From: Candidatus Bathyarchaeota archaeon
Lineage (GTDB): Archaea > Thermoproteota > Bathyarchaeia > Bathyarchaeales > Bathyarchaeaceae
Reading direction: 5' to 3'
NCBI GenBank assembly: GCA_023136395.1
Contig: JAGLRI010000081.1
Location: 1 to 6,070, forward strand
DNA: 6,070 nt
Shown: positions 5,175-6,070 of the stretch, one piece after another
Numbering within the stretch: the first letter of the stretch is position 1
Layout: every line of letters starts with the position of its first letter
Program-made: the position numbers and the translations under genes
Notes under the pieces: generated by a model
The model's input: only the letters and a program-made list of their open reading frames with translations
Database searches by the model: none
Told to the model about the DNA's origin: nothing

Positions 5175-6070
5175 ATGAAAAAATTTGATGTTATTGTTGT
5201 TGGTGCAGGGACAGGAGGTTGTATGGCCGCTAAGACCGCTGCTACGGGAGGTCTTGAGGTCTGTCTTGTGGAACGTAAAAGAGAGGAGAACATTGGAGTT
5301 AAGGTGTGTGGTGATGCAATAGGTAGCCACCACTTCGATCTATTGGGATTGGAGTACCCTACCGGAGAAGAATTGGAACATAAAATTGTAGGAGCCAAGA
5401 TCTACTCTCCCGATGGGAATGAGGTTTTCCGTGTTGAGATGGCGGATTTCCACGGCTTTATAGTCAACCGACGACTCTTCGGACAGAGGCTGCTTAAGTA
5501 TGCTGTTGACGCTGGATCAACACTCTTGGACTCAGTTCAAGTGATAGAACCCATCATTAAAAATGGTGTTGTAAAGGGAGTTTCAGCGAAAGATCTGAAA
5601 ACGGGAAGAAAGATACTATTATCTGCGGAAGTAGTTGTTGATGCTAGCGGTTATTCAGCAGTTTTGCGAAAGAAGTTACCCCCAGAAATGGGAATTGACA
5701 ACACGGTCGACGAAGAAGATGTTGTGATCTGTTATAGAGAGATCCGTAAACTAAAGAAAACATTTGTTGATCCAGATCTTTGTCGACTCTACTTAAGCCG
5801 CACGATTGCTCCAGGTGGGTATGCGTGGGTATTCCCTGAAGGTCGTAACAAGGTCAATGTAGGTCTTGGAGTAGCTATTGTGAAAGGGTTTCAAAATCCT
5901 AAAAAACTTCTCTACAACTACATTCTTTCCAAACCACTATTTGAGGGGTCAACTTTAGTAACAGGAGGAGGGGGACACGATCCTGCCCGAAGGCCTATTA
6001 ACTGCATGACTGGAAATGGTATCCTCATCGTTGGTGACGCAGCTTGCCAAGTAAACCCAATTCACGGTGG
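5175..6070 (+). CDS. Geranylgeranyl reductase family FAD-dependent oxidoreductase (3' partial)
   Basis: This is a flavoprotein of the group that hydrogenates the geranylgeranyl chains of archaeal membrane lipids (digeranylgeranylglycerophospholipid reductase) or related isoprenoids. 298 complete codons are visible and the frame is still open at the window edge; family members are about 400 residues, so roughly a quarter is missing. Seen: the FAD-binding Rossmann start FDVIVVGAGTGG (GAGTGG 10-15) with Glu33 closing the second strand, KVCGDAI (43-49), the NRRLFGQRLL helix (98-107), VDASG (155-159), the family hallmark GYAWVFPEG (215-223), and the second flavin motif GDAACQVNPIHGG (287-299). The ATG at 5175 directly starts the Rossmann strand; a weak purine-rich AAGGAAGG (5161-5168) precedes it. 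The 72-nt gap after eL13 could hold its own promoter (AAATAATATC, 5121-5130) or the two may be co-transcribed. Paralogues with other isoprenoid substrates exist, so exact substrate is unproven. Confidence 0.92.
   Translation, partial: MKKFDVIVVGAGTGGCMAAKTAATGGLEVCLVERKREENIGVKVCGDAIGSHHFDLLGLEYPTGEELEHKIVGAKIYSPDGNEVFRVEMADFHGFIVNRRLFGQRLLKYAVDAGSTLLDSVQVIEPIIKNGVVKGVSAKDLKTGRKILLSAEVVVDASGYSAVLRKKLPPEMGIDNTVDEEDVVICYREIRKLKKTFVDPDLCRLYLSRTIAPGGYAWVFPEGRNKVNVGLGVAIVKGFQNPKKLLYNYILSKPLFEGSTLVTGGGGHDPARRPINCMTGNGILIVGDAACQVNPIHG

Noticed and set aside
4994..5398. Minus-strand reading frames over the eL13 end and the reductase start
   Set aside because: They are antisense to two clearly recognisable genes and show no domain or ribosome binding site.

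Overview
The window is an AT-rich stretch of archaeal DNA. The archaeal assignment rests on a gene for ribosomal protein eL13 (a protein of eukaryotes and some archaeal lineages), a geranylgeranyl reductase-family gene of the kind that saturates archaeal isoprenoid lipids, a presenilin-type intramembrane protease, TATA-like boxes about 25-30 nt before start codons with no leader, and AGGTGA/AGGTGG Shine-Dalgarno sites. Because eL13 is absent from most euryarchaeal groups, a TACK- or Asgard-side lineage (for example Bathyarchaeia) is my best guess. That placement is inference.

Layout. (1) Positions 2-1991, plus strand: the two ATPase genes (DppD/OppD-like, then DppF/OppF-like, overlapping) that normally close a dipeptide/oligopeptide ABC importer operon; the binding-protein and permease genes would lie upstream. 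(2) Positions 1996-3240, minus strand: a nine-helix GXGD aspartyl protease of the presenilin/signal peptide peptidase type, preceded by a small helix-turn-helix (HTH) protein gene. A perfect 23-bp palindrome lies just before the HTH start codon and overlaps its likely TATA box. (3) Positions 3353-3985, plus strand: a rhomboid intramembrane serine protease, divergent from the HTH gene. (4) Positions 4041-4580, minus strand: a nitroreductase-family gene whose frame is intact except for one TAG at codon 47, where the family normally has Trp. (5) Positions 4713-6070, plus strand: eL13 with an added C-terminal helix-hairpin-helix-like region, then a geranylgeranyl reductase cut off by the window end.

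How they fit together. The peptide importer, eL13 and lipid reductase are ordinary metabolic or core genes. The less ordinary part is 2.0-4.6 kb: two unrelated intramembrane proteases flank a putative DNA-binding regulator with its own operator-like site, next to a reductase gene with an in-frame amber codon. There is no gene-free stretch over 300 bases; the longest intergenic gap is 4581-4712 (132 nt). I saw no tRNA, rRNA, CRISPR array, insertion sequence or integration site.
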